Positions 1-8,514 of a stretch of DNA of 64,000 nucleotides are shown here, piece after piece. A program made the position numbers and the translations under genes. Source of the DNA: Roseovarius halotolerans (GTDB lineage Bacteria > Pseudomonadota > Alphaproteobacteria > Rhodobacterales > Rhodobacteraceae); the NCBI RefSeq assembly GCF_900172255.1, contig NZ_FWFU01000003.1:186001-250000 (forward strand), read 5' to 3'. Each line of letters opens with the position of its first letter. The first letter of the stretch is position 1. The notes below the pieces were generated by a model. It ran no database searches. It was given only the letters and a program-made list of their open reading frames with translations, and was not told the DNA's origin.

Positions 1-244
1 CGCGCATGATTTCAGACACCGGATGCAGCGCCGGGCTTTCTCGCACTGGACGCTGATTTTTACATACATATCAATAGTCTGTCTTGTCTCACACCGATCG
101 CGCCACCCCCCTCACGCACCGATAACAGACTTCACACGCGGCCCTGCTCACGGCCCGCCTCACCGATCCGTGTTCCAGTCGTGTTTTGCCCCATGCCCCT
201 CCCCCCATAGCTTGTAGTCAGCGAAACCGAAAAAGGAGACAGAC

Positions 245-553
245 ATGACCAGAACGACACATACCCCGACCCGCGGTCTTGGCGCCCTCGTCATCGGCGC
301 GACCCTCGCGGCCACCGTCGCCCTGCCCGTCAGCGCGATGGACTACAGCCAGATCGAAATGATGCCCCGCCATTACAGCGAGGCCAGCTTCAACCAGCTG
401 AGCGAGCACGACATCCACATGATCGACGTCGCCCAGAAGCGCGGCCAGCGTGTGCTGATCGGCGACCGCACCCCCTCCGAGAGCCGTGCCTATGTCGACC
501 AGGCCCTCAATTCGGGCGACGGCATGATGCAGGTCACGCGCTCGGGCTCGTAA
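245..553 (+). CDS. Small exported protein of unknown function
   Basis: A 102-residue protein. The N-terminus carries a basic stretch and a hydrophobic core (GALVIGATLAATVALPVSA) ending in an AxA-like cleavage site near residue 31, so it is probably exported to the periplasm. The mature part (about 70 residues) is hydrophilic, has no cysteine and no motif I recognise. The start is supported by AAGGAGA about 6 nt upstream. A strong hairpin follows the stop codon, so it is probably transcribed alone. Small Rhodobacteraceae periplasmic proteins of this kind are common and mostly uncharacterised; I assign no function. Confidence 0.75.
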   Translation: MTRTTHTPTRGLGALVIGATLAATVALPVSAMDYSQIEMMPRHYSEASFNQLSEHDIHMIDVAQKRGQRVLIGDRTPSESRAYVDQALNSGDGMMQVTRSGS

Positions 554-575
554 CCCGCACGCCACTCGCGACCCT

Positions 576-610
576 TCGGGCGCCCCTCAGCGGGCGCCCG
601 ATGCGTTTTA
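576..610 (+). terminator. Intrinsic-terminator-like hairpin
   Basis: A perfect 10-bp inverted repeat (576-585 with 592-601, six-base loop) lies 23 nt after the stop of the small exported protein and is followed by a short T-containing tail (GCGTTTTA). The T-run is weak, so efficiency is uncertain. Confidence 0.55.
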
Positions 611-703
611 CCGCCGTGGCACCCTGTCACAGAGATTTCGCTTGGGCCGCGCGCGGATATGTTTTAGTTTTCCCGAAAACACACTTCAGGAAAGCCGAAG
701 AAG

Positions 704-1912
704 ATGACCCTTCCGCCCAATGCCTTCGACGCCGAACCCATCCCCGAAGCCGCCCGCGCCGAAATCGACCGGATGCTGCAGTCGGGTGACCTCTTCCGCT
801 ATACAGCGCCGCAGGATGCGCCGGTGACCCTGCTCGAGCAGGAATTCGCCGCCCATATGGGCACCCGCTACGCATTGGCGGTCTCGTCCTGCTCAGCGGC
901 CCTGTTCCTCTCGCTCAAGGCGCTCGGCCTGCCGCGCGACGCGCGCGTGCTGATCCCCGGTTTCACCTTCGCCGCGGTCCCCTCCTCGGTGATCCATGCC
1001 GATTGCATCCCCGTCCTGTGCGAGGTCGGCGAGAACTACCGCATCGACGTCGCCGATTTCACCGCCCGGCTGGACGATGTGCAGGCGGTCATCGTCAGCC
1101 ACATGCGCGGCCATACCAGCGACATGGACGCGATCATGTCGCTCTGCGCCGCCCGCGACATCCCCGTGATCGAGGACGCGGCCCATTCGCTCGGCACTAC
1201 GTGGGCGGGGCGCAAGATCGGCACGATCGGGCGAGTCGGCTGCTTCAGCTTCCAGTCCTACAAGCTGCTCAATGCCGGCGAAGGCGGGATCCTCGTGACC
1301 GACGATGCCGACCTGGTGGCCCGCGCCGTCATCATGTCCGGCGCCTATGAACACAACTGGGCCAAGCATATGGGCCGCGACGATCCCGACCTCGCCGCCG
1401 CCTTCGCCCGCTGGCAGAACCGCCTGCCCCTCTATAACCTGCGCATGAACAACCTCAGCGCCGCGATCATTCGCCCGCAGCTGGCCGAGATCCCCCGCCG
1501 CGTCGCCGACGGGCGCACCAATCACGACCATGTCGCGGCGAAACTCAATGCCAGCCCCTGGCTACAGGTCCCGCCGAAGCTCGCCCCCGAAGAGCGCGCG
1601 CCGGATTCGATCCAGTTCAACCTGATCGCCATGAGCGACGCCGACGCCAGCGCCTTTGCCAGCGCCGCCCAGGCGCGTGGCATCAAGGTGCAGATCTTCG
1701 GCCTGTCCACCGACAACGCCCGCGCCTTCTGGAACTGGGGCTTCCTGCCGCAGGATCCCGGCCCGCTGCCGCGCACCCGCGCCATGCTGATGCGCGCCTG
1801 CGACGTGCGCCTGCCCGCGCGCCTCCAGCGCCCCGAACTCGATCTGATCGCCGATGCACTGATCGCCGCCGCACGCGACGTGATGGGCGAAGCGCGCAGC
1901 TACGGCACATGA
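704..1912 (+). CDS. DegT/DnrJ/EryC1/StrS-family PLP aminotransferase
   Basis: A 402-residue PLP enzyme of the sugar-aminotransferase fold family (AHBA synthase/ArnB/PerA type). The motif EDAAHSLGTTWAGRKIG (about residues 158-174) is the family PLP-binding segment with the Asp that contacts the pyridine nitrogen. SFQSYKLLNAGEGG follows, with the Lys of SYK expected to form the internal aldimine. Members normally transaminate nucleotide-linked keto-sugars. No sugar-nucleotide gene is adjacent, so the substrate cannot be named. The ATG at 704 has a purine-rich upstream region (AGGAAAGCCGAAGAAG). It is convergent with the lysR-type gene downstream, 13 nt apart. Confidence 0.85.
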   Translation: MTLPPNAFDAEPIPEAARAEIDRMLQSGDLFRYTAPQDAPVTLLEQEFAAHMGTRYALAVSSCSAALFLSLKALGLPRDARVLIPGFTFAAVPSSVIHADCIPVLCEVGENYRIDVADFTARLDDVQAVIVSHMRGHTSDMDAIMSLCAARDIPVIEDAAHSLGTTWAGRKIGTIGRVGCFSFQSYKLLNAGEGGILVTDDADLVARAVIMSGAYEHNWAKHMGRDDPDLAAAFARWQNRLPLYNLRMNNLSAAIIRPQLAEIPRRVADGRTNHDHVAAKLNASPWLQVPPKLAPEERAPDSIQFNLIAMSDADASAFASAAQARGIKVQIFGLSTDNARAFWNWGFLPQDPGPLPRTRAMLMRACDVRLPARLQRPELDLIADALIAAARDVMGEARSYGT

Positions 1913-1925
1913 ACGCGCAGGTGCC

Positions 1926-2891
1926 TCACAGCACCGTCAGCGTTTTCTCAAGGAACGGATAGCGCGCGATCGCCGGGTCCACGATGCGCTCCTGAAGGAT
2001 CGGGCGCAGCGTTCCGGCGACGCTGGCGGGCATTTCGCCCAGGATATCCTTGCGCGCGGTCAGGCTGATGGTGCGCGACAGCGGCTCGAACGGCAGCTCC
2101 ATCACATCGATCTGGTCGGCAAAACGGCGCGCCCGCATCAGGGCCAGCGGCGGCAGGATGGTCCACCCCGCCCCCTGCCCGACCAGCGCCATGATGGCGT
2201 GATAGCTGTCTATTTCGAACCGGTGGCGCAGGGTCATGCTCTGGCGCGTCAGATGCGCACTGACCAGCCGCCCCATGTAATGGCGCTGCGTGTAAAGCAC
2301 GAGCGCCATGCGCTTCAGCTGGCGCAGCACGTCCTTTTGCGGGTCGATCGCCCCCTTGGGCGTCACCACCACGAATCCCTCGCGCAGCACCGGGTGCACC
2401 TCGGCCCAATCGCCCGGCGTGCCCAGATCGGCGCCCACAATCACATCCAGCGCCCGCTGGTCCAGCAGATCGAACAGGTAATGGCTCGCGCCGGTCTCCA
2501 GCAGGAACTGACAGCCGCGCATCTCGGTCGCCATATGCGTCAGTAATCGCGGCGTCACATCGGCCTCGAAATCCTCGATCATGCCCAGCCGGAACCGGGT
2601 CAGCATCGACAGGTCGGACATCGCCAGTTCGGCGCGCGCCTGCGTCGCCTCGTTCAGGATCACCTGCGCATGGCGCTTCATGATCTCGCCCGCCGGCGTC
2701 AGGCGCACGGGGCGCGCGTTGCGCTGCAACAGCGTCGCGCCCACCGCGCTTTCAAGGTTGGTCAATTGCTGGCTCACCGCCGAGGGGCTCGCCCCCAGGC
2801 GCTTGGCCGCTGCCGAAATCGAGCGTTCATCGGCGGCCGCCATGAACACTTCGATACCCCAGAGCGTTATCCGGCCCGGACTGTCGACCAT
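1926..2891 (-). CDS. LysR-family transcriptional regulator
   Basis: About 321 residues. The N-terminal winged helix-turn-helix has the typical LysR pattern (ERSISAAAKRLGASPSAVSQQ), followed by a periplasmic-binding-protein-like effector domain. A longer reading to 2939 would overlap phaR by 41 nt. I prefer the ATG at 2891 (MVDSPGRI), which starts 7 nt after the phaR stop. It therefore lies directly downstream of phaR and may be co-transcribed with it. Whether it controls PHB genes or the neighbouring aminotransferase is not evident; the effector is unknown. Confidence 0.85.
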   Translation of the reverse strand: MVDSPGRITLWGIEVFMAAADERSISAAAKRLGASPSAVSQQLTNLESAVGATLLQRNARPVRLTPAGEIMKRHAQVILNEATQARAELAMSDLSMLTRFRLGMIEDFEADVTPRLLTHMATEMRGCQFLLETGASHYLFDLLDQRALDVIVGADLGTPGDWAEVHPVLREGFVVVTPKGAIDPQKDVLRQLKRMALVLYTQRHYMGRLVSAHLTRQSMTLRHRFEIDSYHAIMALVGQGAGWTILPPLALMRARRFADQIDVMELPFEPLSRTISLTARKDILGEMPASVAGTLRPILQERIVDPAIARYPFLEKTLTVL

Positions 2892-2898
2892 CACCCGG

Positions 2899-3465
2899 TC
2901 ACTTGTGCATCTTCGACAGTTTTTCCTGCAATTCCGCAAGCTGCTTGCGAATCTCGCTCAGGTCTTCGTCCTCTCCTGCCGCCGCCGACGGCTTGGACTC
3001 CTCGCGCTCGGGGCCGCTCTTGAGGCCGCCCATCCCGCCCGTGACCGCCTTCATGAAGGCCTCTTGCTGGGCGCGCATCGCCTCCATGCCCGGCATGCTG
3101 GCCAGCGGATTATTCTTGGTCATGTTCTCCATCATCGCCGATTGCCCTTCGCGCAGCATCTCGAAGCTGGCGGCCAGGAACTCAGGGACGACGCTGGTGG
3201 CCTGGGTGGTATAGCTGCGCACCAGATCGGTCAGAACGCTGATCGGCAGCACGCTTTCACCGCGGCTTTCGTGTTCGGCGACGATCTGCAACAGGTATTG
3301 CCGGGTCAGGTCGTCACCCGATTTCAGGTCGATGATTTGCACTTCGCGCCCGTCGCGGATGAACTCCGCGATATCTTCCAGCGTCACGTAATCCGATGTC
3401 TCGGTATTATACAGACGGCGGCTGGCGTAGCGTTTGATCAGTAACGGTTTCTCTGTCTCGGCCAC
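2899..3465 (-). CDS. phaR: PHB synthesis repressor PhaR
   Basis: A 188-residue protein with the diagnostic PhaR N-terminal domain: KRYASRRLYNTETSDYVTLE, then IIDLKSGDDLTRQYLLQIV (about residues 11-70), followed by a helical accumulation-regulatory segment and a charged coiled-coil C-terminus (EDLSEIRKQLAELQEKLSKM). In related bacteria PhaR binds both PHB granules and TGC-rich operators, repressing phasin and its own gene until granules titrate it. Three copies of TGCAGCATA lie upstream of phaR, phaP and the phaC/phaZ divergent region here, consistent with that role. It is transcribed on the same strand as phaP and phaC but separated from phaP by a terminator. Confidence 0.95.
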   Translation of the reverse strand: MAETEKPLLIKRYASRRLYNTETSDYVTLEDIAEFIRDGREVQIIDLKSGDDLTRQYLLQIVAEHESRGESVLPISVLTDLVRSYTTQATSVVPEFLAASFEMLREGQSAMMENMTKNNPLASMPGMEAMRAQQEAFMKAVTGGMGGLKSGPEREESKPSAAAGEDEDLSEIRKQLAELQEKLSKMHK

Positions 3466-3486
3466 TGCGCGGTCCTCCCGGATGTT

Positions 3487-3516
3487 TCAGCGCTGCAGCA
3501 TAGCTTATGCCAGTGC
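3487..3516 (-). promoter_or_regulatory. Probable PhaR operator upstream of phaR
   Basis: The region contains the palindrome GCTGCAGC (3492-3499) overlapping TGCAGCATA (3494-3502) and a second half-like TGCAG at 3514-3518. The nonamer TGCAGCATA recurs at 4173 and 6043 in front of the other pha genes. Position 22-40 nt ahead of the phaR start suggests autorepression. Confidence 0.6.
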
Positions 3517-3521
3517 AGAAT

Positions 3522-3556
3522 AAAAAGAAAGGGCGAGCCGCAATTGGCTCGCCCTT
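3522..3556 (-). terminator. Rho-independent terminator of phaP
   Basis: An 11-bp perfect stem (3529-3539 paired with 3546-3556, six-base loop) is followed on the minus strand by TTTCTTTTTA. It lies 57 nt after the phasin stop and before phaR, separating the two transcripts. Confidence 0.85.
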
Positions 3557-3612
3557 GTCATACCGGCCCTCTCAGGGAGGAGGAGGAGATCAGGCCGTAT
3601 GTCTGTTACCGC

Positions 3613-4059
3613 TTACTTGGCGGCGCCTGCTTTCTTGGCAGCAGAAGTCACCTCGTCGGTGGCTTTCTTGACGGCCTTGGCGGCGTCTTCCTGCATGTCC
3701 TTGCCGGCGCTCATCATCAGTTCGACGGTGTCCATCTGAACTTTCTTGGCGATTTCGGCGAAGGCGGCCATGTTCTCGGCGGCCACTTCGGCGTTTGCCG
3801 ATGCGAAATCGGTCATTGCCTTGGCATAGTCAGCCGGCTCGGCTTTGGCTTTGCTCATCTCGGTCATCTTGGACAGGGTCTCTTTGGCCCATTTGCTCGA
3901 GATGTCGGCCGATTTCTCTGCCGCGTCCAGCGCCACACCCGAGAGCTTCTCGCTCAGGGCTGCCTGGCTGTTGAAGGCGTCTTCCATCGCTTTGGTGTCG
4001 ACGGGGAATGCGCCCATGATGTCTTTCATGACGGTGCTGAAGTCTTGTGCTTTGGCCAT
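3613..4059 (-). CDS. phaP: Phasin (PHB granule-associated protein)
   Basis: A 148-residue, helix-rich, cysteine-free protein with phasin_2-like composition and periodic Ala/Lys/Glu heptads, ending in a Lys/Ala-rich tail (KKATDEVTSAAKKAGAAK). Phasins coat PHB granules and set their size and number. I start it at the ATG at 4059 (MAKAQDF), preceded by AAGGA. The longer reading to 4125 would place coding sequence close to the operator region. It lies between phaC and phaR on the same strand, with PhaR-type repeats just upstream and its own terminator downstream, which fits strong regulated expression. Confidence 0.9.
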   Translation of the reverse strand: MAKAQDFSTVMKDIMGAFPVDTKAMEDAFNSQAALSEKLSGVALDAAEKSADISSKWAKETLSKMTEMSKAKAEPADYAKAMTDFASANAEVAAENMAAFAEIAKKVQMDTVELMMSAGKDMQEDAAKAVKKATDEVTSAAKKAGAAK

Positions 4060-4132
4060 TGGTAAATCCAATCCTTGATTGCTTTGCATTGCTGCGAGTT
4101 GTTTCGCACGTTTCTGCGTCTGCAAACAATAT

Positions 4133-4181
4133 GCGCGCTGCAGCGCAGAAAATCAACCCCAATTTGCTGCACTGCAGCATA
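4133..4181 (-). promoter_or_regulatory. Probable PhaR operators between phaC and phaP
   Basis: Two strong palindromes lie together: GCGCTGCAGCGC (4135-4146, perfect) and TGCTGCA-C-TGCAGCA (4165-4179, perfect 7-bp arms, 1-nt spacer). The second extends into the shared nonamer TGCAGCATA (4173-4181). They sit 75-120 nt upstream of the phasin start. TGC/GCA-rich palindromes are the known PhaR target in Paracoccus and relatives. Confidence 0.7.
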
Positions 4182-4201
4182 AATATGGAAGTGCAATGAA
4201 A

Positions 4202-6013
4202 TCAGTCGCTTGACTTGGTTTTTACATAGGTTCCAGGCGCCGGAGCCAGCGGCGGATGGGCCGAATCGCCGGGTGTCCTAGCGTCAACTTTCTTGCCCGA
4301 ACGCCTGCGCAGCCAGGCCTCCCAGCGCGGCCACCATGACCCCTCGTTGAAGGTCGCGCCCGCCATCCAGGCCTCGGCATCCCCGCTCAGGTCGTCATTG
4401 GTGTAATGGCCGTATTTCTTCTTCGAGGGCGGGTTGACGATCCCCGCGATATGGCCCGACTGCGACACGATGAAATCGCGCTGGCGGGCGCCGGTCTGGC
4501 GAAACCCGCGATAGCAGTCCTTCCAGGGGGCGATGTGATCGCTCTGGCAGGTCACCGACATCAGCGGGATTTTCACATCCTTGATATGGAGCCGCTCGCC
4601 GCACAGGTCGAACCCCTCGTTGACGAATGCATTCTGCTGGCACAGCCCGCGCAGATACTCGACCGTCATGCGCCCCGGCAGGTTCGCGCCGTCGCCGTTC
4701 CAGAACAGAAGGTCGAATGCCGGCGGCGCCTCGCCCATCATGTAGCTGCGCACGGCGGGCTGATAGATCAGGTCGTTCGAGCGCAGGAACGACATCGTGC
4801 GCGACATGATGAACGAGCGCAGAACCCCCTGTTCGGCGACCTCCCTCTCGATCCCGTCGACGAAATCATTCTGAAGGAATGGCGTGAACTCGCCCTGCTC
4901 CGAGAAATCCGTGAGCGCGGTGAAGAACGTCGCCGAGCGCACCGATTTGTCGCCCCGCTTCGCCAACAGCGCCAGCGCCAGGTGCAGCGTCGTGCCCGCG
5001 ATGCAATACCCCACCGCGTTGACCTGCTTGGTGTTGCAGATCGCCTTGGCCTCGCGGATCGCGGTCATGAACCCTTCTTCGACGTAATCCGCCATTCCCA
5101 CATCGGCATAGCTGGCATCCGGGTTTACCCAACTCACCACGAACAGCGTATAGCCCTGCTCGGTGATCCACTTGATCAGGCTGTTCTCGGGCTTGAGATC
5201 GAGGATGTAATACTTGTTGATCCAGGGCGGAAAGATCACCACCGGCGTTTCATGCACCTGCTCGGTCGCGGGCGCATACTGGATCAGCTCCATCATCCGG
5301 TTACGATAGACCACCTCGCCCGGCGTGGTGGCGATGTTGCGGCCCAGTTCGAACGCGCTCTCATCCGCCAGCCGCACCAGCATCTCGCCGTGATTGGCCT
5401 CAAGATCCGCCACCAGGTTCTCCAGCCCCCGCACCAGGCTCTCGCCCTCGGTCTCCACCGCCTTTTCCAGCGCGTCGGGATTGGTGCCCAGGAAATTCGT
5501 CGGACTCATCATGTCGATGATCTGGCGCGAGAAATACTCCAGCCGCCGCTTTTCGACCGGATCGAGATCATCCACCTCCTGCACCGCGTCCCGGATCGCG
5601 CGGGCATTGAGCGCATATTGCTGCTTCACGTAATGAAAGAACGGATGCGTCTCCCACAGCGGATTCGCGAATCGCTTGTCGCCCTTCAGCGATTCATCCA
5701 CATCCGTCAGCTCGCCGGGCTCCGGCGCATGGCCCTGCACCAGCTGTTGTTGCGCCTCAACGAAGTGGCGCACCGATTCGCCCCAGTACTGCAACTGCCG
5801 CTCATAGAGCTTGCCGGGGTTTTCCAGCATCTCGGCCCAATAGGACGACGCCGCACGCGCGAACAGCTCCTGCGACGGGCCGCTCAACCCCGGATTGGGC
5901 GGGTTTCTTGCGGAAAGCGCCTTGATCAACCGTTGCGACAACTCCTCGATCCGCGCCAGATTCTCGGTCATTTTATCGAGAGTCTCACCCGCGACCTCCT
6001 CATTCGTTGCCAT
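4202..6013 (-). CDS. phaC: Class I poly(3-hydroxyalkanoate) synthase
   Basis: About 603 residues, the usual class I length. It polymerises (R)-3-hydroxybutyryl-CoA into PHB at the granule surface. The lipase-like box is GYCIAG (about residue 337-342) with the nucleophilic Cys in place of Ser. The catalytic Asp is in QSDHIAPW and the general-base His in SGHIAGIVNPP. The N-terminal 200 residues carry the PhaC_N domain. The ATG at 6013 has AAGGGA 10 nt upstream; a GTG two codons earlier (6019) is a weaker choice. It is divergent from phaZ with a PhaR-type repeat in between. Confidence 0.97.
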   Translation of the reverse strand: MATNEEVAGETLDKMTENLARIEELSQRLIKALSARNPPNPGLSGPSQELFARAASSYWAEMLENPGKLYERQLQYWGESVRHFVEAQQQLVQGHAPEPGELTDVDESLKGDKRFANPLWETHPFFHYVKQQYALNARAIRDAVQEVDDLDPVEKRRLEYFSRQIIDMMSPTNFLGTNPDALEKAVETEGESLVRGLENLVADLEANHGEMLVRLADESAFELGRNIATTPGEVVYRNRMMELIQYAPATEQVHETPVVIFPPWINKYYILDLKPENSLIKWITEQGYTLFVVSWVNPDASYADVGMADYVEEGFMTAIREAKAICNTKQVNAVGYCIAGTTLHLALALLAKRGDKSVRSATFFTALTDFSEQGEFTPFLQNDFVDGIEREVAEQGVLRSFIMSRTMSFLRSNDLIYQPAVRSYMMGEAPPAFDLLFWNGDGANLPGRMTVEYLRGLCQQNAFVNEGFDLCGERLHIKDVKIPLMSVTCQSDHIAPWKDCYRGFRQTGARQRDFIVSQSGHIAGIVNPPSKKKYGHYTNDDLSGDAEAWMAGATFNEGSWWPRWEAWLRRRSGKKVDARTPGDSAHPPLAPAPGTYVKTKSSD

Positions 6014-6035
6014 ATTCACGAATCCCTTTTAAGTT

Positions 6036-6051
6036 TCTGCTATGCAGCATA
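6036..6051. promoter_or_regulatory. Probable PhaR operator in the phaC/phaZ divergent region
   Basis: TATGC-A-GCATA (6041-6051) is a perfect inverted repeat and includes TGCAGCATA (6043-6051), also found before phaR and phaP. It sits 28 nt from the phaC start and 67 nt from the phaZ start, so it could control either or both. Confidence 0.55.
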
Positions 6052-6117
6052 CCGTCCACCTTCCGGCCGGACAGTGCGGCGAAACGAACCGATCCGCCGG
6101 TTCAGAAGGAGACGTCG

Positions 6118-7425
6118 ATGCGTTACATGATGACATATGACCTGATGGAAACCTTCCGGAACACGAACCAATGGTTGGGCGCATCGGCCCTGTCGATTGC
6201 ATCCTATCCGGTTTTCGCCATGACGCCAAACCCCGCGCTGCAATGGATGGCCGCCTGGGGCGAGGTTACGGAACGCACCTTTCAGCGCATGACAGCCCGG
6301 CCCGACTGGGGCATCGAATCCATCACCGGCGAAGACGGGCGCGATCACCTGATCAATATCGAAACCGTGGTCGAGGCCCCTTTCGGCGACCTCATCCATT
6401 TCGACGTCGCCGGACGCGACGAGATGGACCGCCGCGTGCTTCTGGTGGCGCCGATGTCGGGTCACTACGCGACTCTCCTGCGCTCGACCGTGCGCTCGTT
6501 GCTGCCCGATTGCGAAGTCTATGTCACCGATTGGCACAATGCCCGCGACATCCCGGTTTCCGCCGGCCGCTTCGACATCGAGGACTACACCCTCTACCTG
6601 ATGGATTTCATGCGCGCGCTCGGCAACGACCTGCATGTCATCGCCGTCTGTCAGCCCGCGCCCCTGACCCTGGCCGCCACCGCCTACCTCGCTGAACTCG
6701 AACCTGAATCCCAGCCCCGCTCGCTGACCCTGATCGGCGGCCCGATCAACCCCGACGCCACCCCGACCGACGTGACCGATTTCGGCCGCCGCGTCACGAT
6801 GGGCCAGCTCGAGGAAACCATGATCCAGCGCGTCGGCTTCAAGCACAAGGGCGTCGGGCGCTCGGTCTATCCGGGTCTCCTGCAACTTTCCTCCTTCATG
6901 TCGATGAACGGCGAACGCCACGCCAAGGCGTTTTCCGATCAGATCCTGCGCGTCAGCCGCGGCGAGGCCAGCGACCGCGACCCGCACAACAAGTTCTACG
7001 ACGAGTATCTCGCCGTCATGGACATGCCCGCGGAATTCTACCTGTCCACGGTGGAACGCATCTTCAAGGACCTCGAAATCGCGCGCAATGCCTTCACCGT
7101 GCGCGGCCACAAGGTCGATATCGGCGCGATCACCAAGGTCGCGGTCAAGACAGTCGAGGGTGCCAAGGATGACATCTCGGCCCCCGGTCAATGCGTCGCC
7201 GCGCTCGATCTTCTGACCGGCCTGCCCGACAGCATGAAGGCCAGCCATGTCGAGCCCGAGGCCGGGCATTACGGCATCTTCGCCGGGCGCAGCTGGCGCA
7301 ACAATATCCGCCCGCTGGTTCTGGATTTCATCGACGCCAATTCCGAAGCACCGGCGCAGCGCAACCGCACCGCACCGCGCAAGAAGAAAAAGAAGGACGG
7401 CGCCAGGAAATCCAAGGCGGCCTGA
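6118..7425 (+). CDS. phaZ: Intracellular PHB depolymerase
   Basis: A 435-residue protein of the intracellular PHB depolymerase family (PhaZ_C and alpha/beta-hydrolase-like), which degrades stored granules. Recognisable segments are LMETFRNTNQWLGASA near the N-terminus, HVIAVCQPAPLTLAA (nucleophile elbow with Cys, about residues 177-191), the family block SLTLIGGPINPDATPT, and a His in EAGHYGIFAGRSWR near the C-terminus. It ends with a very basic tail (RKKKKKDGARKSKAA). The start at 6118 is set by AAGGAG 8 nt upstream; the reading from 6007 would cross the PhaR box. It is divergent from phaC, forming the storage and mobilisation pair. Confidence 0.95.
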   Translation: MRYMMTYDLMETFRNTNQWLGASALSIASYPVFAMTPNPALQWMAAWGEVTERTFQRMTARPDWGIESITGEDGRDHLINIETVVEAPFGDLIHFDVAGRDEMDRRVLLVAPMSGHYATLLRSTVRSLLPDCEVYVTDWHNARDIPVSAGRFDIEDYTLYLMDFMRALGNDLHVIAVCQPAPLTLAATAYLAELEPESQPRSLTLIGGPINPDATPTDVTDFGRRVTMGQLEETMIQRVGFKHKGVGRSVYPGLLQLSSFMSMNGERHAKAFSDQILRVSRGEASDRDPHNKFYDEYLAVMDMPAEFYLSTVERIFKDLEIARNAFTVRGHKVDIGAITKVAVKTVEGAKDDISAPGQCVAALDLLTGLPDSMKASHVEPEAGHYGIFAGRSWRNNIRPLVLDFIDANSEAPAQRNRTAPRKKKKKDGARKSKAA

Positions 7426-7432
7426 GAAATCC

Positions 7433-7475
7433 GACAGCGCGGCCCGGATGCGCCTCAGCGATCCGGGCCGCTGTC
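7433..7475. terminator. Bidirectional terminator-like hairpin after phaZ
   Basis: A long, slightly bulged inverted repeat (7433-7449 with 7461-7475) lies just after the phaZ stop and overlaps the end of the convergent small membrane-protein gene. No long T-run follows on either strand. Confidence 0.5.
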
Positions 7476-7733
7476 GCGCCCGTCCCTGCCTTCACCGCGC
7501 CAGCGCCAGCGCAGCCAGCGCCAGACAGGGACCACGTCGAGGGCGGCCACCGCCACACCCAGCGGAAACATCCAGAACCCGACCACCGGCAGGAATCCAA
7601 AGACCCCACCCAGCATCAGCAGCAGCCCCGCCAGCAGTCTTGTCCCCGGCGGCAGCCTCCGCTTGCTCCAGACCTGGACCCGCCGCCGGCTGCGCCGCAG
7701 CCGCGCCTGCCAGCTCTGTCCGGGTTCAGGCAT
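7455..7733 (-). CDS. Small membrane protein, unknown function
   Basis: A 92-residue protein with an Arg-rich amphipathic N-terminus (RLRRSRRRVQVWSKRRL) and two hydrophobic segments (LLAGLLLMLGGVFGFLPVVG and FWMFPLGVAVAALDVVPVW), ending in a basic tail. The pattern GxxGFLPxxGFxMxPLGxxxL resembles small PGPGW-type transmembrane proteins. I choose the ATG at 7733, which overlaps the upstream hydrolase stop by 8 nt and suggests translational coupling. It is probably the second gene of that two-gene unit. No function can be assigned. Confidence 0.7.
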   Translation of the reverse strand: MPEPGQSWQARLRRSRRRVQVWSKRRLPPGTRLLAGLLLMLGGVFGFLPVVGFWMFPLGVAVAALDVVPVWRWLRWRWRGEGRDGRDSGPDR

Positions 7734-8451
7734 CCGTGCGGCTTTGCAGGACATAGGGTTGCGCGATCCAGGTCCGCAGCGCCGCCGTCGTCGCCTCCGG
7801 CTCCTCCATCGGCGTCAGGTGGCCCGCGCCCTCTATCACCTCAAGGCGCGCATAGGGGATCAGTTCCGCCAGGAATCCATGCCGCTTCACAGGGATCAAC
7901 GCGTCTTCGGCCCCGCACAGAACCAGCGTCGGCACCCGGCAGCGGCGCAATACCGGCTGGTAATCGCGCCGTCGCTGCATCGCCCTGATCTGGCGGATGA
8001 TCGCGCCCTCGCCGACCCGCGCCGCCATTGCCACCTGTTCGGACACCATCGCCTGACGGCGACTGCCCGGCGCCAGTGACTCGGCAGGTATCAACGCCTG
8101 CACCGCCTCGTCCAGACGGCCCGATTTCAGCTTGATGATCGCGGGCTCGTAATCCGCCGCCGCTTGCGGCGTCTCGGCCAGAGGCGATGTATTCATCAGC
8201 GCCAGCCGCAGCACCCGATCGGGTGCGCGGCGCAGGATTTCCATCGCCACCATCCCGCCGACCGAATGCCCCGCCAGCGCAAAGCGCGGCGGCAGTTGAT
8301 CCAGCAACGCCGAGGCGATCTCCTCCATCCGCTCGCCCTGCGACACCGGCGCGACCATGACCGCGTGATCGGCGCTCAGCGCCTCGATCTGGTCTCGAAA
8401 CAATCGGGAATCGCACATCAATCCCGGCAGCAGCACCAAGGGATCACGCAT
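7726..8451 (-). CDS. Alpha/beta-hydrolase
   Basis: A 241-residue alpha/beta-hydrolase. The N-terminus PLVLLPGLMCDSRLF supplies the oxyanion-hole strand, GHSVGGMVAME (about residues 72-82) is the nucleophile elbow with Ser, and the C-terminal GAGHLTPMEEP supplies the catalytic His. An Asp in LCGAEDALIPV completes the triad. The substrate is unknown; the family includes esterases and lactonases. AAGGA precedes the ATG at 8451. It overlaps the small membrane-protein gene and lies on the same strand as the next hydrolase, separated by 63 nt. Confidence 0.85.
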   Translation of the reverse strand: MRDPLVLLPGLMCDSRLFRDQIEALSADHAVMVAPVSQGERMEEIASALLDQLPPRFALAGHSVGGMVAMEILRRAPDRVLRLALMNTSPLAETPQAAADYEPAIIKLKSGRLDEAVQALIPAESLAPGSRRQAMVSEQVAMAARVGEGAIIRQIRAMQRRRDYQPVLRRCRVPTLVLCGAEDALIPVKRHGFLAELIPYARLEVIEGAGHLTPMEEPEATTAALRTWIAQPYVLQSRTDA

Positions 8452-8514
8452 ACGGCTCTGTTCCTTCTGACTTCGGGATCGTGCCCGCCCACCTTGCCAC
8501 AGGCCTGCGCAGCG

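Noticed and set aside
4406..6130. 574-codon open frame antisense to phaC
   Set aside because: Shadow frame caused by high G+C; phaC has full catalytic motifs, and the antisense frame has no family character or ribosome site.
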